From the NCBI GenBank assembly GCA_016303085.1, contig JAEDMI010000003.1, positions 1 through 33,013 on the forward strand: DNA of 33,013 nucleotides, in the 5' to 3' direction. The translations under genes were made by a program, and so were the position numbers. The DNA is from Acetatifactor sp. Lineage in GTDB: Bacteria; Bacillota; Clostridia; Lachnospirales; Lachnospiraceae. A model generated the notes under the pieces. The model saw nothing but the letters and a program-made list of their open reading frames with translations, was not told the origin of the DNA and made no database searches. Below, piece after piece: positions 1 through 8,387 of this stretch. Within the stretch, counting starts at the first letter, position 1, and every line of letters starts with the position of its first letter.

Positions 1-9
1 CTTGTTCAT
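1..9 (-). CDS. nusA: Transcription termination/antitermination factor NusA, first three codons only
   Basis: Only ATG AAC AAG (Met-Asn-Lys) is inside the window; the gene runs off the left edge. The call rests on context: in Firmicutes nusA directly follows rimP, and clostridial NusA proteins usually begin Met-Asn-Lys. A GGAGG at 23-27 and a closer AAGGAA at 13-19 on the minus strand serve as ribosome binding site. It is separated from rimP by about 210 bp of hairpin-rich sequence, longer than usual for this gene pair. Confidence 0.7.
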
Positions 10-93
10 TTCTTTTCCTTTTCCTCCATTCCGGCTCATCTAAAGCCTGTTTCTATACAAGTTCTTATTAAATCCTTTCGCGTTGCACTTTAT

Positions 94-127
94 GGCTGAA
101 CTTTTGTTAATAAGTAACAGTTCAGCC
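94..127 (-). repeat. Perfect 9-bp inverted repeat in the rimP-nusA gap
   Basis: GGCTGAACT (94-102) and AGTTCAGCC (119-127) are exact reverse complements with a 16-nt loop, and the loop itself is near-palindromic (TTAATAAGTAAC). No T-run follows on the minus strand, so it is not a typical terminator. It would form a stem in the rimP-nusA transcript and shares its GCC with the adjoining larger hairpin element at 125-197. Confidence 0.6.
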
Positions 128-197
128 CTCTGCATTCATAAAAGCGTCTGCTTCGCATCCGCCGCGCTACGGCTCATCTTTTATTTCATTTGAGGGC
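125..197 (-). repeat. Modular intergenic hairpin element, copy A (rimP-nusA gap)
   Basis: Nested inverted repeats: GCCCTC (125-130) pairs with GAGGGC (192-197), and ATAAAAG (138-144) pairs with CTTTTAT (178-184). The middle is GC-rich with TTCG and TCCGC runs. A further stem, ATTTCATTTGAG / CTCATGAAAT, spans 183-213 up to the rimP stop codon. The order of modules (GCCC, ATTCATAAA, TTCG, TCCGC, TTTATTT, GGGC) is the same as in the repeat between groES and groEL at 20495-20682, so the two appear to be one repeat family. Confidence 0.65.
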
Positions 198-219
198 GCT
201 CCGCTCATGAAATGTTACA

Positions 220-684
220 TTAAAAATCCAGTGCCAGCCGTATCAGCGCAATGTCTGACCGTTCAAAGGTTCTGGCTGTCTCTCCCTCTCTGATGACGAT
301 GCCATTCCCGTCAAAGCTCTCCAGAATTCCCGTAAACTCTTTACATTTGTCAATGGGCTTGAAAAGTTTGATTTCCACTTCCTGCCCGATACTTGCCTGA
401 AGATGCTTATCCTTCTTCAGCGTCCTGCCCAGTCCAGGACTGCTTACCTCCAGAATGTAAGCATCCGGGATAAAGTCTTCCTTATCCAATGCATCCGACA
501 GGGCTCTGCTCACATTCTCACAGTCCTGAATGTTCACACCCTCCGGCTTGTCAATGTAAGCCCGCAGATAATAGTCACTGCCCTCTTTTACATACTCCAC
601 ATCGTAGATGGAAACGCCGTTTGCCTCCGCGATGGGCTTCAACAGTTCTTCTGTTTTTACCTCGTAGTCTTCCCTTCGGGACAT
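220..684 (-). CDS. rimP: Ribosome maturation factor RimP
   Basis: 154 aa, the normal length for RimP, which assists 30S subunit maturation in the cytoplasm. The N-terminal alpha/beta domain carries the family pattern 'GVSIYDVEYVKEG..YYLRAYIDKPEGV' (about residues 23-52) followed by 'SRALSDALD' and the signature 'YILEVSSPGLGRTL' (about 76-89). The C-terminal part is the small SH3-like barrel ('EFTGILESFDGNGIVI'). The start is fixed by an AAAGGAGG site seven bases upstream of ATG. It is read from a strong promoter at 782-810 through a leader hairpin, and nusA follows, as in the usual rimP-nusA-ylxR-infB operon. Confidence 0.95.
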   Translation of the reverse strand: MSRREDYEVKTEELLKPIAEANGVSIYDVEYVKEGSDYYLRAYIDKPEGVNIQDCENVSRALSDALDKEDFIPDAYILEVSSPGLGRTLKKDKHLQASIGQEVEIKLFKPIDKCKEFTGILESFDGNGIVIREGETARTFERSDIALIRLALDF

Positions 685-727
685 TCCCTGCCTCCTTTGA
701 CTCTTTTACGATTTGCCTTAACAACGA

Positions 728-757
728 ATTAAGAGTGGCTCGCAAGCCACTCTTAAT
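728..757 (-). promoter_or_regulatory. Perfect 13-bp leader hairpin upstream of rimP
   Basis: ATTAAGAGTGGCT (728-740) and AGCCACTCTTAAT (745-757) are exact reverse complements around a 4-nt loop. It lies in the rimP 5' leader, between the predicted start of transcription (about 775) and the ribosome binding site. Downstream on the minus strand is TTCGTTGTTAAG, only a weak U-tract, so it may be an attenuator, an RNA-stability stem or a protein-binding site. Confidence 0.6.
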
Positions 758-781
758 CTATCAATCATCATTTACAAAAGG

Positions 782-810
782 AGTATAGTCCTAAATTTCC
801 GAAATGTCAA
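782..810 (-). promoter_or_regulatory. Sigma-A promoter of the rimP-nusA operon
   Basis: On the minus strand TTGACA (805-810) and TATACT (782-787) are separated by 17 bp. This close match to consensus sits about 95 bp before the rimP start codon. Confidence 0.8.
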
Positions 811-841
811 CAGTTTGTAAATAAAAATTTGTCATTCTATT

Positions 842-1920
842 GTGCTATTGTGGTCAAAATGCGTTTCGTGTATAATCAAATCATCCATCGGACAGTGTAA
901 AACCGCCCCTGCTGCCGCACCCGGACTCTGGATTGTCAGTTCGCTGCTTGCCATAGTGCTGGAGGCCGTTACCTTTTGGAACGGCATCATACGTGTCTAT
1001 CTGACCTCGGAGCAACTGGGGATACGCATACGCATTCTCGGTATCGTAGTAGGTATGATTCCCATTGCACACCTGATTGCGCTGGGTATAATTATCAGGA
1101 CGGTAGCAAAGGAAGTAGCTTTTGAAAACGAAAAAATACAGTTGAACAAGTCCCGGGCCGCAGCACAAGTCTGTGCCACAAAATATCCTATTCTCATGTT
1201 GCACGGCGTATTTTTCCGGGATTTCCGCTATTTGAACTACTGGGGCCGCATTCCGAATGAACTGCGCCGATGACGGAAAGCGGAAAGGAAATTGCAGCGC
1301 GCATCCTTCAGATTGTATCCGAAACCGGCTGCGAAAAGGTAAATATTATCGGTCATTCCAAGGGAGGCCTGGATGCAAGAGCCGCCTTACAGCTTCCCGG
1401 TATCGCAGAGCATGTGGCTTCTCTTACCACTGTCAATACGCCTCACCGCGGCTGTGAGTTTGCAGACTATCTGCTGACTAAAATTCCCGTCAGGAAACAG
1501 AACGCAATCGCAAAAGCCTACAACACGGCACTGCACAAGCTGGGTGACCCTGCCCCCGATTTTCTGGGCGCTGTAAATAACCTGACCGCCTCCTTTTGCC
1601 GGGAATTCAATGACAAAACTCCCGACGCCCCCGGCGTTTACTATCAAAGTATCGGTTCCGGGCTCAATCGGGCATGCAACGGACGGTTTCCTCTGAATTT
1701 TACCTATCATCTGGTCAATTACTTTGACGGGGCAAACGATGGTCTGGTGGGCGAGCGCTCCTTCCCCTGGGGTGCAAAATACCAATTTTTAACTGTAACC
1801 GGAAAACGGGGCATCTCACACGGAGATATGATTGATTTGAACCGGGAAAACATTCCACAGTTTGACGTGCGGGAATTTTTTGTTCAGCTGGTCGCAGACC
1901 TGAAAAAGCGGGGACTGTAG
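842..1920 (+). pseudogene. Membrane-anchored triacylglycerol lipase/esterase, disrupted
   Basis: Two reading frames together make one alpha/beta-hydrolase. The first (842-1273) holds two hydrophobic helices, the linker 'VAFENEKIQLNKSR', and the start of the fold, 'YPILMLHGVFFRDFRYLNYW'. It stops at 1271 just after 'GRIPNELRR'. The second (1270-1920, different frame) resumes with 'TESGKEIAARI', the nucleophile elbow GHSKGG, 'NTPHRGCEFADYL', 'YFDGANDGLVGE' (catalytic Asp region) and 'RGISHGD' (catalytic His). From memory of the family about 20 residues (the strand with 'YYGNQ..S') are missing at the junction, so a frame-shifting deletion is inferred. The 5' end is also odd: the only upstream start (GTG at 842) has no ribosome binding site and overlaps a promoter at 848-876. 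An assembly error at about 1265 is the alternative. Confidence 0.8.
848..876 (+). promoter_or_regulatory. Putative promoter of the lipase pseudogene
   Basis: TTGTGG (848-853) and a perfect TATAAT (871-876) are spaced 17 bp. If active, transcription would start near 883, downstream of the only in-frame start codon. That supports loss of the original translation start. Confidence 0.5.
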
Positions 1921-1940
1921 TCAATCCCCGCTGAATTTTT
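1907..1940. terminator. Bidirectional terminator between lipase remnant and malG
   Basis: AGCGGGGA (1907-1914) pairs with TCCCCGCT (1925-1932). A T-run follows on the plus strand (1935-1940), and AAAAA precedes the stem, giving a U-run for the minus strand. It serves the convergent ends of the lipase remnant and the maltodextrin operon. Confidence 0.8.
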
Positions 1941-1947
1941 GTCTTCT

Positions 1948-2790
1948 TTATCCCTTTACCGCTCCATCCGATACGCCTGCCACAAGAAACTTGGACAATG
2001 CAAAGTACAGTATAACAATGGGTACTGCAATAAATACCGCGCCTGCCGCAAATCTTGTAAACTGCGTCTCGTCCAGATGTGTCAGCCCTACAGCCACCGT
2101 CCACAAGTCCTTGTTTTTCAGAAGCATGTTAGGCAGAATGAAATCACTCCAGGGCCATGCAAACTGGGTCAGTGCCGTATAGACAATTATGGGTTTCGAC
2201 AGAGGCAAAGTAATTTTTGTAAAGACCTTAAAGTTTGTGGCCCCGTCAACCCGGGCTGCCTCATAAATCGTACCGGCTATGGTATCAAAATACCCCTTTT
2301 GCACCAGATAACCCATGGGGGCTCCCGCCGCGTAAATCAATATCAGGCTCCACAGTTGATTAATCAATCCGAAATTCACCATAATGAGATAAACTGCCGT
2401 CATCCCCATAAAGCTGGGGAACATGCTCAAGACCAGCGTGGACTTCATCAGCAGTTTTCTGCTTTTAAACTCAAAACGGCTAATGGTGTAGGCCGTGAGA
2501 ATAACCAGCACCGTTCCCAGAAAGCTGGAGAGAACCGCTACAAACAATGTGTTCTTCAACCAGTTCGGATAATCATACATGGTCGTATCGGTAAAAAGCC
2601 TTTTGTATCCCGCAAGACTTAAGGTGTCCGGGAAAAAGCCTCCTATATCATATATGGAACCGCTCTTTGAAAAGGATGCCAGTACAAGCCACAGCACGGG
2701 AAATGCAAACACGATACACACTGCAATCAGCACAATATGCGTAATCAGGGAGTCCATACAGTTTCCGATTAAAAAACGTTTCTTTTTCAT
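1948..2790 (-). CDS. malG: Maltodextrin ABC transporter permease, MalG family
   Basis: 280 aa, normal for a MalG-type inner subunit of a carbohydrate uptake ABC transporter (CUT1). It has six predicted membrane helices starting at about residue 14. The EAA loop that docks the ATPase is clear: 'EAARVDGATNFKVFTKITLP' (about 188-207). Its start overlaps the malF stop by four bases (ATGA), so translation is probably coupled. The matching ATPase (MsmX/MsmK type) is absent from this operon and is presumably encoded elsewhere and shared, as is usual in Firmicutes. The sugar assignment comes from the adjoining GH13 enzyme and binding proteins. Confidence 0.9.
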   Translation of the reverse strand: MKKKRFLIGNCMDSLITHIVLIAVCIVFAFPVLWLVLASFSKSGSIYDIGGFFPDTLSLAGYKRLFTDTTMYDYPNWLKNTLFVAVLSSFLGTVLVILTAYTISRFEFKSRKLLMKSTLVLSMFPSFMGMTAVYLIMVNFGLINQLWSLILIYAAGAPMGYLVQKGYFDTIAGTIYEAARVDGATNFKVFTKITLPLSKPIIVYTALTQFAWPWSDFILPNMLLKNKDLWTVAVGLTHLDETQFTRFAAGAVFIAVPIVILYFALSKFLVAGVSDGAVKG

Positions 2791-4091
2791 CGATAGGTAT
2801 CCTCCTTTTTGTACGCATTACTTCTCACATAGGTAAACAGCGAGAATATGGATGTGATTACAAAAATAATCAGGCTGATTGCCGCACCGATACCGTAATA
2901 ATTATTGTCAATGGACAGATTGTAAAGCCAGTTAATCAGCAAATCCGTATCGCTGGCCAGAAAATATCCTTCGTTATACAGACCGCCTCTCAGGAAATAG
3001 AAAATCCCGAAATTATTAAAATTACCCACAAAGCTGGTAATCAACACAGGCGTTGTGGAAAACACCACAAAGGGCAGTGTAATCTTTACAAATTGTTTCC
3101 ATTTGGACGCCCCGTCGATGCTGGCCGCATCGTAAAGTTCCATATTCATGTTGGACAAAATACCTGTCGCCAGCAGCATTGATGTTGGAATGGATATCCA
3201 TGCGTTTACCAGAATCCCGATGATTTTTGCCTTCAGTCCGGCATCAATGTCCAGAAATCCCACGGCATTTCCGCCGCTTGCCGTTATGTAATAATTGATG
3301 GGACCACCGTAGGAAAACATGAACTTAAAGCCAAGCAGGGTAATAAAGCCGGGAACAGCATAGGCCAGTATGGGAAATGCTCTCCAAAAAGCCTTACCCC
3401 GCACACATTTTTTGTTTAACAGCAGCGCCAGGCCCAGACCGCCAAAGTAATTTACCAGCGTGGCAATCAGTGCCCATATCAGATTCCAGCCAAGGATTTT
3501 AAAGAAAGTGTCCTTAATTTCCGATAATGCCAGCACTTTCGCAAAGTTGTCAAACCCTACCCAGTCCACCAACTCCGGCGGCACAATATCTCCGCCGTAG
3601 TTGGTAAAAGCAATCAGAATCATGAACACAATGGGCAGGATATTGAAAATCAACACACCCGCCACAGGTACCGCCAGCGCTACAATATAAAATTTTTTAT
3701 CGCAGAAAATGCTGCATGCCTTTCCAAAGCCCGGAAGCGTCCCTCCCGCCTTGAGTTTTAAATCGCACCTTCTCACATCGTCGATATTAGACTTGTGAAT
3801 TCCTATGAAAAAAGCGGTAATGACAAATGCCAACAGACCCTTAAGAAGCATCATGATGGAATCATCGCCCTCAATCCCCAGCCAGGCATTGCCCTTCACC
3901 GTACCAAGAGTAAAAAAGCCCACCATATCCTCAGCGCCGGTCGCCACAAGGTATACAATATAGCTGGCAAAACAGGCCAAATAGAGAATGCCCTTCACCC
4001 ATTGTCTCTGCAAAAGCTGTCCCGTACCCATGATGAGCATGGAAGCCTTCACCGGAAGGGATATCTGCGGGCGCTCTGTTTTCCGGCTCAT
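2787..4091 (-). CDS. malF: Maltodextrin ABC transporter permease, MalF family
   Basis: 434 aa from the chosen ATG. A GTG 14 codons upstream is in frame, but AGGGGGAAGG lies immediately before the ATG, so the ATG is preferred. The N-terminal 140 residues carry two extra hydrophobic segments and a cytoplasmic stretch, as in longer MalF proteins. The core permease begins near residue 150 ('FYIVALAVPVAGVLIFN'), and the EAA loop is 'YDAASIDGASKWKQFVKITL' near residue 340. It pairs with MalG as the membrane channel for maltodextrin uptake. It lies 41 bp after the binding-protein gene and overlaps malG by four bases. Confidence 0.9.
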   Translation of the reverse strand: MSRKTERPQISLPVKASMLIMGTGQLLQRQWVKGILYLACFASYIVYLVATGAEDMVGFFTLGTVKGNAWLGIEGDDSIMMLLKGLLAFVITAFFIGIHKSNIDDVRRCDLKLKAGGTLPGFGKACSIFCDKKFYIVALAVPVAGVLIFNILPIVFMILIAFTNYGGDIVPPELVDWVGFDNFAKVLALSEIKDTFFKILGWNLIWALIATLVNYFGGLGLALLLNKKCVRGKAFWRAFPILAYAVPGFITLLGFKFMFSYGGPINYYITASGGNAVGFLDIDAGLKAKIIGILVNAWISIPTSMLLATGILSNMNMELYDAASIDGASKWKQFVKITLPFVVFSTTPVLITSFVGNFNNFGIFYFLRGGLYNEGYFLASDTDLLINWLYNLSIDNNYYGIGAAISLIIFVITSIFSLFTYVRSNAYKKEDTYR

Positions 4092-4132
4092 CGTCCTTCC
4101 CCCTTTCTTTCCCGTATCCGTTTCTCCCCACA

Positions 4133-5599
4133 CTATTTCAAAGTGTAAATCGCATCATAAATATCCTGATCGACTTTTTGGATGGCCTTTTCAATGTCCT
4201 GCTCAGACGCATATTTCGGCGTCTCTCCCTTTGCTTCCCTGAAAGGATCCTTCGCAATATCCCCAAGCAGGGTCTGGGCAGGAACCCATATCTGGTCAAC
4301 CGCTTTAATGGAAGGCATCAGGTAAATTCTGCCCTCCGAGAGGCTGTTAAAAATCGTATCCGTCACACCGCCCGAGCTTTCTGCCACATCGGAGCGTGTA
4401 GGAGCGATTCCCAGCATATCCATGCGGTTCTGAATCATCTCAAAACTTGTGGCAAAATTGACAAATTCAATACATGCCTCTCTGTGTTCCGTGTAAGAGC
4501 TGATTCCGTATCCGTTGACGCCGCCCATGACAACAGTTTCTACCCAGTCATCATCGGACAATTTTCCGCTGTCCTTGGACAAATCACCGTCGGCAGGCAT
4601 GCGCGCCGGAAGCTCTGTCATCTTCAGATTCTCTTTGGCTTTTGCCTCCGCATCCGCAGCACTTAACCCGCTCTCCTCATATTTCAACGCCAGCTTACTG
4701 ATGAATAGGCTGTAAGTATCCGGTGTAGACACAGCACAGAAGTAAGAACCGTCCGCAAGCTTCTCGTAACGGTTTAAAGTAATCGTATCATCGATACATC
4801 CCTCATTCATCAGTGCTGCCATCTGCCTGAGCGCAAACAGTCCTGTAGCCGCATCCCCTCCGGACAGCCCGACATCTGCGGAATTTAATGTTCCGTCTTC
4901 ATTTTTGCCAAACACATAAGCCCCATAGGAAAAAAGAAATTCACCGTTCAGATACAGATTGTTGAAGGATGACATAAAACCGTACTGACTGTCTCTGTTG
5001 GCACTTGTATCCGTCTCACGCAAATATTTCGAATAGGCATACAAATCATTCCAGTTCTCAAAAAAGTCCGCCACACCGTTTTGGTTGTCATCCCACTCCG
5101 TCTGCCAGTTTTCCGGCATCATATCCTCCCTGTAGAAGAGCATGGGTTCCTGGATATTGACAGGAATACCGCAACAGTAAACCTCTCCGTCAACATTGAT
5201 TTTAAATGCTTCCCATGCCTCCGCGGGTGTGTATTCGTAGCAATCCAGCTTCTCAATGTCCAAAGGCAGAATGTGATGATCTTCCGCATAAGTCATCAGC
5301 TTATCATTGGCCTGATATATCACATCCGGTCCATAGCCGTAAGGGCCGTTGGCCGCCAGGTCGGAATACTCATCCATATTTGCATCCACTGCCTGTATTC
5401 CTTTATCCTTGTAGGCTTCATTAAAGGCATTCAGCAGCACATCCAGATATCCCTCCAGTTTTGCGGTATCGTTTTCCAGGATACGAAGGGTAATCACCTC
5501 ATCCCCCGACGTCTCCTTTGCGTCACTGCCGCAGCCTGTCATTCCCAGCACCAAAACCGATGTCAGCAAAAGTGCCGCCCCTCTTTTACATCTGCTCAT
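4133..5599 (-). CDS. Maltodextrin-type extracellular solute-binding lipoprotein (MalE family)
   Basis: 488 aa from the ATG preceded by GGAGGG; an ATG six codons earlier lies upstream of that site. A lipoprotein signal ends at 'LGMTGC' with the lipidated Cys at residue 23. The mature protein has the type 1 solute-binding fold ('GPDVIYQANDKLMTYAE', 'GIPVNIQEPMLFYR', 'QYGFMSSFNNLYL', 'NGYGISSYTEHREACIEFVNF'). It should capture maltodextrins outside the cell and deliver them to MalFG. An insertion at residues 170-181 (DDNQNGVADFFE) fits a 12-residue EF-hand calcium loop at positions 1, 3, 5, 6, 9 and 12. Its start codon lies inside the end of the GH13 gene (14-bp overlap), implying coupled translation. 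Confidence 0.9.
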   Translation of the reverse strand: MSRCKRGAALLLTSVLVLGMTGCGSDAKETSGDEVITLRILENDTAKLEGYLDVLLNAFNEAYKDKGIQAVDANMDEYSDLAANGPYGYGPDVIYQANDKLMTYAEDHHILPLDIEKLDCYEYTPAEAWEAFKINVDGEVYCCGIPVNIQEPMLFYREDMMPENWQTEWDDNQNGVADFFENWNDLYAYSKYLRETDTSANRDSQYGFMSSFNNLYLNGEFLFSYGAYVFGKNEDGTLNSADVGLSGGDAATGLFALRQMAALMNEGCIDDTITLNRYEKLADGSYFCAVSTPDTYSLFISKLALKYEESGLSAADAEAKAKENLKMTELPARMPADGDLSKDSGKLSDDDWVETVVMGGVNGYGISSYTEHREACIEFVNFATSFEMIQNRMDMLGIAPTRSDVAESSGGVTDTIFNSLSEGRIYLMPSIKAVDQIWVPAQTLLGDIAKDPFREAKGETPKYASEQDIEKAIQKVDQDIYDAIYTLK

Positions 5600-7280
5600 A
5601 CAAAATTGTCCCTCCATTCAGACTTATGCGGAAGCTGTATGGCATGACAGTTTCAGAATCTACTGTCTGCTTCTCCGCCGTATTATTGATTAGCAGCTTA
5701 ATCTCTCTCTTCTCCGTCACATTAACAAGAATCAGGACATCCGATTCCGCATAAATTTTGATTGCTCCCTCCGCCGTATTCTGTTCCTTACGAAGTGACG
5801 ACAAAGTTCCTATCAGTTCATAGATATCATTGCACTCCCCATCCGGTCTTGCCTTCTCCCAATCCATGCACCGCCTGCAATCCGGGTCATAACCGCCCTC
5901 CGTCAGGATTTCCGTGCCGTAAAAGATGCAGGGTGTGCCTGTAAACAGGAATAAAAGTGCCAGCGCTGCCTTCATTTTAAACCTGTTCCCGCCCACCTCC
6001 TTGAAAAATCGGTGAGTATCATGACTGTCCAGCAGATTCAGCATCATGGTATTGACCGGGTCGGTATTTCTCATCAGAAGCTCATTCAGCTTCCAGGCCG
6101 CCTGCTCCGCATTCTTGTTTCCCCATGCAAAATAGTCCAGACACAATTTCGTAAATGCGTAATTCATAATGCTGTCATACTGGTCGCCTCTTAAATTGCT
6201 GTTGGCATCATGCCAGTTTTCGCCTATGATAACTGCATCCTTTTTTGTATTTTTAATTCTCTCCCTGAATTTTCTCCAGAAATAATGACTGATTTCATCC
6301 GACACATCAAGACGCCAACCGTCAATATCATATTCGGTCAGATAGTAGGCCCCGATATCCAGTAAAAATTCCTGAACCTCTTCATTTGATGTGTTCAGTT
6401 TCGGCATATAATCACATGCCGCAAAAGTCTCGTAATTATCTCTCTTTTCACTTACCTTGTCGCCCCTGATGACAAACCAGTCAAAGTATGGAGATTCCTT
6501 TCCCTTTTTCAGCACATCCTGAAACTGCGCAAGGCGTTCACTGCAATGATTAAACACTGCATCCAGCACCACACGCATACCCTTGCTGTGAGCAGTTTTT
6601 ACCAGTTCCTTCAAATCTTCGTTGGTGCCGAAGTGCGGGTCAACCCGATAATAATCACTGATATCATATTTATGGTTTGATATGGACGTAAATACCGGCG
6701 TCAGATAAATGGCATTACAGCCCAACTCCTTAATATAGTCCAGCTTCTCCGTAATCCCCTTTAAATCACCGCCTGCAAAGGTCTTCGGCGTTGGGATGTC
6801 ACCCCATTTGCAGTTAATATAGGATGTATCCTTCTCCCTGTCACCCATGCGGAACCTGTCTACAAAAATCTGATAAAATACCGCTGTCTTCATCCATGGA
6901 ACGCATTCCATAATATCTGCCCGGTTAATATAAGGATACTGAAAAAAATTGTAAAAGCCAAGTGTAAAATTGTAGTCTTCGGTCACACCGTCCTCAGAGA
7001 AATAATAATTCTTTTCCCCGTCATTTATGTAAAACACATAAGCAAGCCTGGTATCCTCCAGAGAGAGTTTAACCTCGTAGAAGTCAAACAGCTCACCCGT
7101 GTACGCCTTCCTCATTTCGGCTTTTTTCTGGGACTCTCCGATTACGTATTTATTCTCATAGATTACCTGCGCACGGACGATATCGTTCTTCTCCGTGCGC
7201 AGTCTCAATACGATTTCATTTGGTGCAACCGGAAAACAATATGACGAATCCACAATATGCTGTATCGCACATCTGTTCAT
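5586..7280 (-). CDS. Intracellular GH13 maltodextrin hydrolase (neopullulanase/cyclomaltodextrinase type)
   Basis: 564 aa. No signal peptide, so it acts in the cytoplasm on imported oligosaccharides. Residues 1-120 form a beta-rich N domain typical of this GH13 group, and the catalytic barrel follows. Conserved regions are visible: DAVFNH (240-245), DGWRLDV with nucleophile Asp325, IIGENWHD with acid/base Glu354, and LLDSHD with Asp421. The segment 'MKTAVFYQIFVDRFRMGD' is typical of cyclomaltodextrinase/neopullulanase enzymes. A short C-terminal beta domain closes the protein. AGGAG sits eight bases before the ATG, 22 bp after the lipoprotein gene. Exact specificity (maltogenic, pullulan or cyclodextrin) cannot be read from sequence. 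Confidence 0.92.
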   Translation of the reverse strand: MNRCAIQHIVDSSYCFPVAPNEIVLRLRTEKNDIVRAQVIYENKYVIGESQKKAEMRKAYTGELFDFYEVKLSLEDTRLAYVFYINDGEKNYYFSEDGVTEDYNFTLGFYNFFQYPYINRADIMECVPWMKTAVFYQIFVDRFRMGDREKDTSYINCKWGDIPTPKTFAGGDLKGITEKLDYIKELGCNAIYLTPVFTSISNHKYDISDYYRVDPHFGTNEDLKELVKTAHSKGMRVVLDAVFNHCSERLAQFQDVLKKGKESPYFDWFVIRGDKVSEKRDNYETFAACDYMPKLNTSNEEVQEFLLDIGAYYLTEYDIDGWRLDVSDEISHYFWRKFRERIKNTKKDAVIIGENWHDANSNLRGDQYDSIMNYAFTKLCLDYFAWGNKNAEQAAWKLNELLMRNTDPVNTMMLNLLDSHDTHRFFKEVGGNRFKMKAALALLFLFTGTPCIFYGTEILTEGGYDPDCRRCMDWEKARPDGECNDIYELIGTLSSLRKEQNTAEGAIKIYAESDVLILVNVTEKREIKLLINNTAEKQTVDSETVMPYSFRISLNGGTILYEQM

Positions 7281-7302
7281 TTTATGTTCTCCTGCCGCTT
7301 CT

Positions 7303-8367
7303 TTATTTTTCCACTGTAATTGTCATGGTCTCAGCATCAACCGTAAAGGTATACGCGCCGTCTGCTGCCACCTTTACATTGTAGGCTTCCTCCAGAAGTG
7401 CCTTGGAGGCTTCGTCGGTCACGGCTGAAGCATTCATGCCAAGTCCGGTATCCGCACCGTTGTCAAATACCATGAAATAAAGTTCCGTTCCTGCTGCCAG
7501 TTCCATTGTGATGGTGAACTTGTTTGTTCCGTCCACTCTTGTAAGCTCCTTATTTTCGGACCAGTCGGACACCCAGCTTCCCTTCACCATAATTCCCGTG
7601 GCATCGGTTACTTCATATACGTTTTCCGGCTCCGGCTCCTTTGCCTCTGCGGTTGCATCACCGTTTCTGACAATTGTCAGGGTATCCTGAAGGGAATTGT
7701 CGGGGTCAGTAGTCAATGTAACGGTATAATTTCCGTCCATCAATACATTAATGTTTGATTTTGAGTCTTCGCCGCTTAAGCCGCCGCCGTTTGCCATCTG
7801 TGTATCATCGATGGAAGTAAAGCAGCCGTAACCCTTCTGACCGTCCCATGACCAATCAGGAATAATCTGGAACTGATCTCCCTCATAAAGATTTAGGGTA
7901 ATTGCAAATTCGTTTACTGCATTACCGGTTGCCTTTAACTGACACGCATCCTTCACCGATGCATCCACATCCGCTCCCCAGTTACTTGCCGCAAGATCAG
8001 GATTGCCGCCTGTACCTACTATGTACCAAACCCTTGTATCCTCAGCTACCTGCAATGACTTAAAGCTTCCGAAAAGTGTGGTATCTTTGTCAAAAGTGGC
8101 AGAAGCCAGATCCTTTTTGCTTGTCTCAAGCAATGTAGGGGTTTCATACCAGCCCTGAAACTCAAACCCGTCGACGGACTCATACTGTACATAGTCTGCC
8201 AGAGTCTCGCCTGCCGTTCCCGTCACCTGACCCAACTGCGTATCTCCGTTCATAAATGTAACCGTAATCGCTTCCTTCTCCGGAGAAGCACCGCATGCGC
8301 AGACAGACATCACCACTGCCACACAAGCCAGAACAACTCCCAATAACTTTTTCATTTTTTTCTTCAT
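7303..8367 (-). CDS. Surface lipoprotein with repeat domain and two starch-binding-like modules
   Basis: 354 aa, first gene of the maltodextrin operon. A signal peptide ends in VCAC with the lipidated Cys at residue 25. Residues about 33-105 resemble the InlB B-repeat/Flg_new fold ('VTFMNGDTQLGQVTGTAGET', 'GFEFQGWYETP', 'DKDTTLFGSF'). Two beta-rich modules follow. The first, about 112-225 ('VWYIVGTGGN', 'GDQFQIIPDWSWDGQKGYG'), looks like SusE/SusF-type or alpha-amylase-associated starch-binding domains. The second, about 240-354, is more divergent ('GIMVKGSWVSDW', 'FTITMELAAGTELYFMVFDNG'). I infer it holds starch or maltodextrin at the cell surface for the adjacent binding protein. There is no catalytic motif. 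The start is set by AGGAGG eight bases upstream. Confidence 0.75.
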   Translation of the reverse strand: MKKKMKKLLGVVLACVAVVMSVCACGASPEKEAITVTFMNGDTQLGQVTGTAGETLADYVQYESVDGFEFQGWYETPTLLETSKKDLASATFDKDTTLFGSFKSLQVAEDTRVWYIVGTGGNPDLAASNWGADVDASVKDACQLKATGNAVNEFAITLNLYEGDQFQIIPDWSWDGQKGYGCFTSIDDTQMANGGGLSGEDSKSNINVLMDGNYTVTLTTDPDNSLQDTLTIVRNGDATAEAKEPEPENVYEVTDATGIMVKGSWVSDWSENKELTRVDGTNKFTITMELAAGTELYFMVFDNGADTGLGMNASAVTDEASKALLEEAYNVKVAADGAYTFTVDAETMTITVEK

Positions 8368-8387
8368 TTTGAATACCTCCTGTTTCT

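Noticed and set aside
125..214. CRISPR-like or tRNA-like structure in the rimP-nusA gap
   Set aside because: No repeated spacers and no tRNA cloverleaf or CCA end; it is a nested hairpin element only.
4092..4133. Longer malF start at GTG 4133
   Set aside because: AGGGGGAAGG lies directly before the ATG at 4091, inside the longer version, so the shorter start is the real one.
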